Shown: positions 40,382 to 40,926 of the stretch, piece after piece
Layout of the letters: every line of letters begins with the position of its first letter
Position numbering within the stretch: the stretch's first letter is position 1
Source of the DNA: Lachnospiraceae bacterium
Lineage (GTDB): Bacteria > Bacillota > Clostridia > Lachnospirales > Lachnospiraceae
Reading direction: 5' to 3'
Length of the DNA stretch: 40,926 bases
Assembly (NCBI GenBank): GCA_017617005.1
Contig: JAFZWW010000056.1
Location: 1 to 40,926, forward strand
Position numbers and translations under genes: made by a program
The notes under the pieces: model-generated
Databases searched by the model: none
What the model was told of the DNA's origin: nothing
The model's input: only the letters and a program-made list of their open reading frames with translations

Positions 40382-40926
40382 ATGAGCAATAAAACAAAAA
40401 GATTCATACTCTGGAATTCATTCCTTTATCTCATAGCCCTGTGCCTTGCACTGAAGATTGTTGATGTATCCAACTATGGCCCGAATCACGCCTATGCACA
40501 GATCGGACTGTCGCGTATTAACATAGGCTTCAGAAAGCTCCTTCATTACAGCGATATAAATGTATATTCCAAGCCCTGGCTTACCGTAGCGGCAGTCATC
40601 AACATTATCTGCATACTGCTCTGTATCTTCTGGGTGATCATGTTCATCCGCGAGCTGGTAAAGTCCGGAAGATTTGACGGTGTTGGCACCGACAAGAACC
40701 TCTGGGCGACATTTTTCCTTTACGCAGCTGCAGGTCTATCCTGCCTCCTTCTCAAACTCTTCAAGATAAACTATGGCCCTGTCGCGGGACATTTGCGTAT
40801 TTCCGCATCATTCCCCTCAGTGCCTGTTCTCCTTTATATAGTCTCGATCGGAAGCACCCTGTTCCACGTATGGGATATCTTCGGTGAAAAGAAAAACTTA
40901 TCGAAAGCCTTAACGGTGATCGGATC
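40382..40926 (+). CDS. PAP2-like membrane protein, 3' end missing
   Basis: An open frame with 181 codons visible, cut off by the window end. Four or five hydrophobic segments are visible (about 9-26, 67-90, 105-120, 135-155). The spacing recalls the PAP2 phosphatase family, where a VNYRP-like motif precedes PSSH; here I read INYGPVAGH...ASFPSVPVLLY, so the catalytic PSxxH pattern is missing its His. It could be a degenerate or non-catalytic relative. The assignment is tentative. Confidence 0.5.
   Translation, partial: MSNKTKRFILWNSFLYLIALCLALKIVDVSNYGPNHAYAQIGLSRINIGFRKLLHYSDINVYSKPWLTVAAVINIICILLCIFWVIMFIRELVKSGRFDGVGTDKNLWATFFLYAAAGLSCLLLKLFKINYGPVAGHLRISASFPSVPVLLYIVSIGSTLFHVWDIFGEKKNLSKALTVIG

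Noticed and set aside
1-40926. CRISPR array, rRNA, tRNA, transposase or integrase genes
   Set aside because: No regularly spaced repeats, no tRNA-like cloverleaf, no rRNA sequence and no transposase or integrase motif was seen by reading both strands. A tRNA scan was not possible.

Overview
The window looks like the chromosome of a Gram-positive Firmicute of the class Clostridia (Lachnospiraceae or Oscillospiraceae type, perhaps a gut or rumen anaerobe). The evidence is AGGAGG-type ribosome sites ahead of most genes, sigma-A-like promoters, a GerMN-domain lipoprotein, a GH25 lysozyme, the short type of ArgC, MscL with a zinc-ribbon tail, and tightly packed genes that mostly overlap or nearly touch. 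I cannot name the species. The genes at 25.8-26.3, 31.4-32.9 and 38.8-39.4 kb look richer in A+T than the rest, which suits recently acquired small genes and toxin-antitoxin modules.

Layout. 0-6.8 kb: valS, then a small gene, a zinc-ribbon/TPR membrane protein and a membrane-anchored GH25 muramidase, then an ACT-domain protein, a small unknown and ridA. 6.8-8.1 kb (minus strand): a LytTR response regulator and a probable DUF5721 protein. 8.2-14.9 kb: an arginine-biosynthesis region with argG on the minus strand and, divergently, a GNAT acetyltransferase, argJ, argC, argB and argD. The 547-base gap between the two halves holds two ArgR-type boxes and a 196-base rod-like inverted structure that resembles a 6S RNA. 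14.9-25.8 kb: an orphan solute-binding protein, a lipoprotein ComEA, an OmpR-type response regulator and HAMP histidine kinase, a GerMN lipoprotein, holA, trmL, a family-3 acyltransferase and comEC.

25.8-31 kb: small unknown genes (one a paralogue of a gene at 22.9 kb), a MazEF module with a palindrome over its promoter, mscL, a TPR lipoprotein, pyrF and glgA. 31-40.9 kb is an accessory region: an AbiE toxin-antitoxin pair with a perfect 10-10-10 inverted repeat around its -10 box, an ArsC/Spx-like protein, an acylphosphatase, an acidic unknown, and then a five-gene block with its own strong promoter. That block encodes a MotA/TolQ/ExbB-type channel protein, an ExbD-like partner with a transmembrane Asp, a second ExbD-like protein, a small unknown and a FecR-domain membrane protein. 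A DUF4272 protein, an MntA-HepT (nucleotidyltransferase/HEPN) pair, a zinc-ribbon protein and a truncated PAP2-like membrane protein follow.

The best candidate for an undescribed system is the ExbB/ExbD/ExbD/FecR block at about 34.2-37.7 kb. It has the core of an ion-driven motor (as in ExbBD, TolQR, MotAB and Zorya ZorAB) in what appears to be a Gram-positive host, without TonB or a peptidoglycan-binding OmpA domain, and it sits among three toxin-antitoxin modules. The most notable non-coding candidates are the 6S-like RNA, the hairpin that buries the comEA ribosome site, and the promoter-plus-terminator unit after glgA. All calls rest on reading the sequence. No database search was run.
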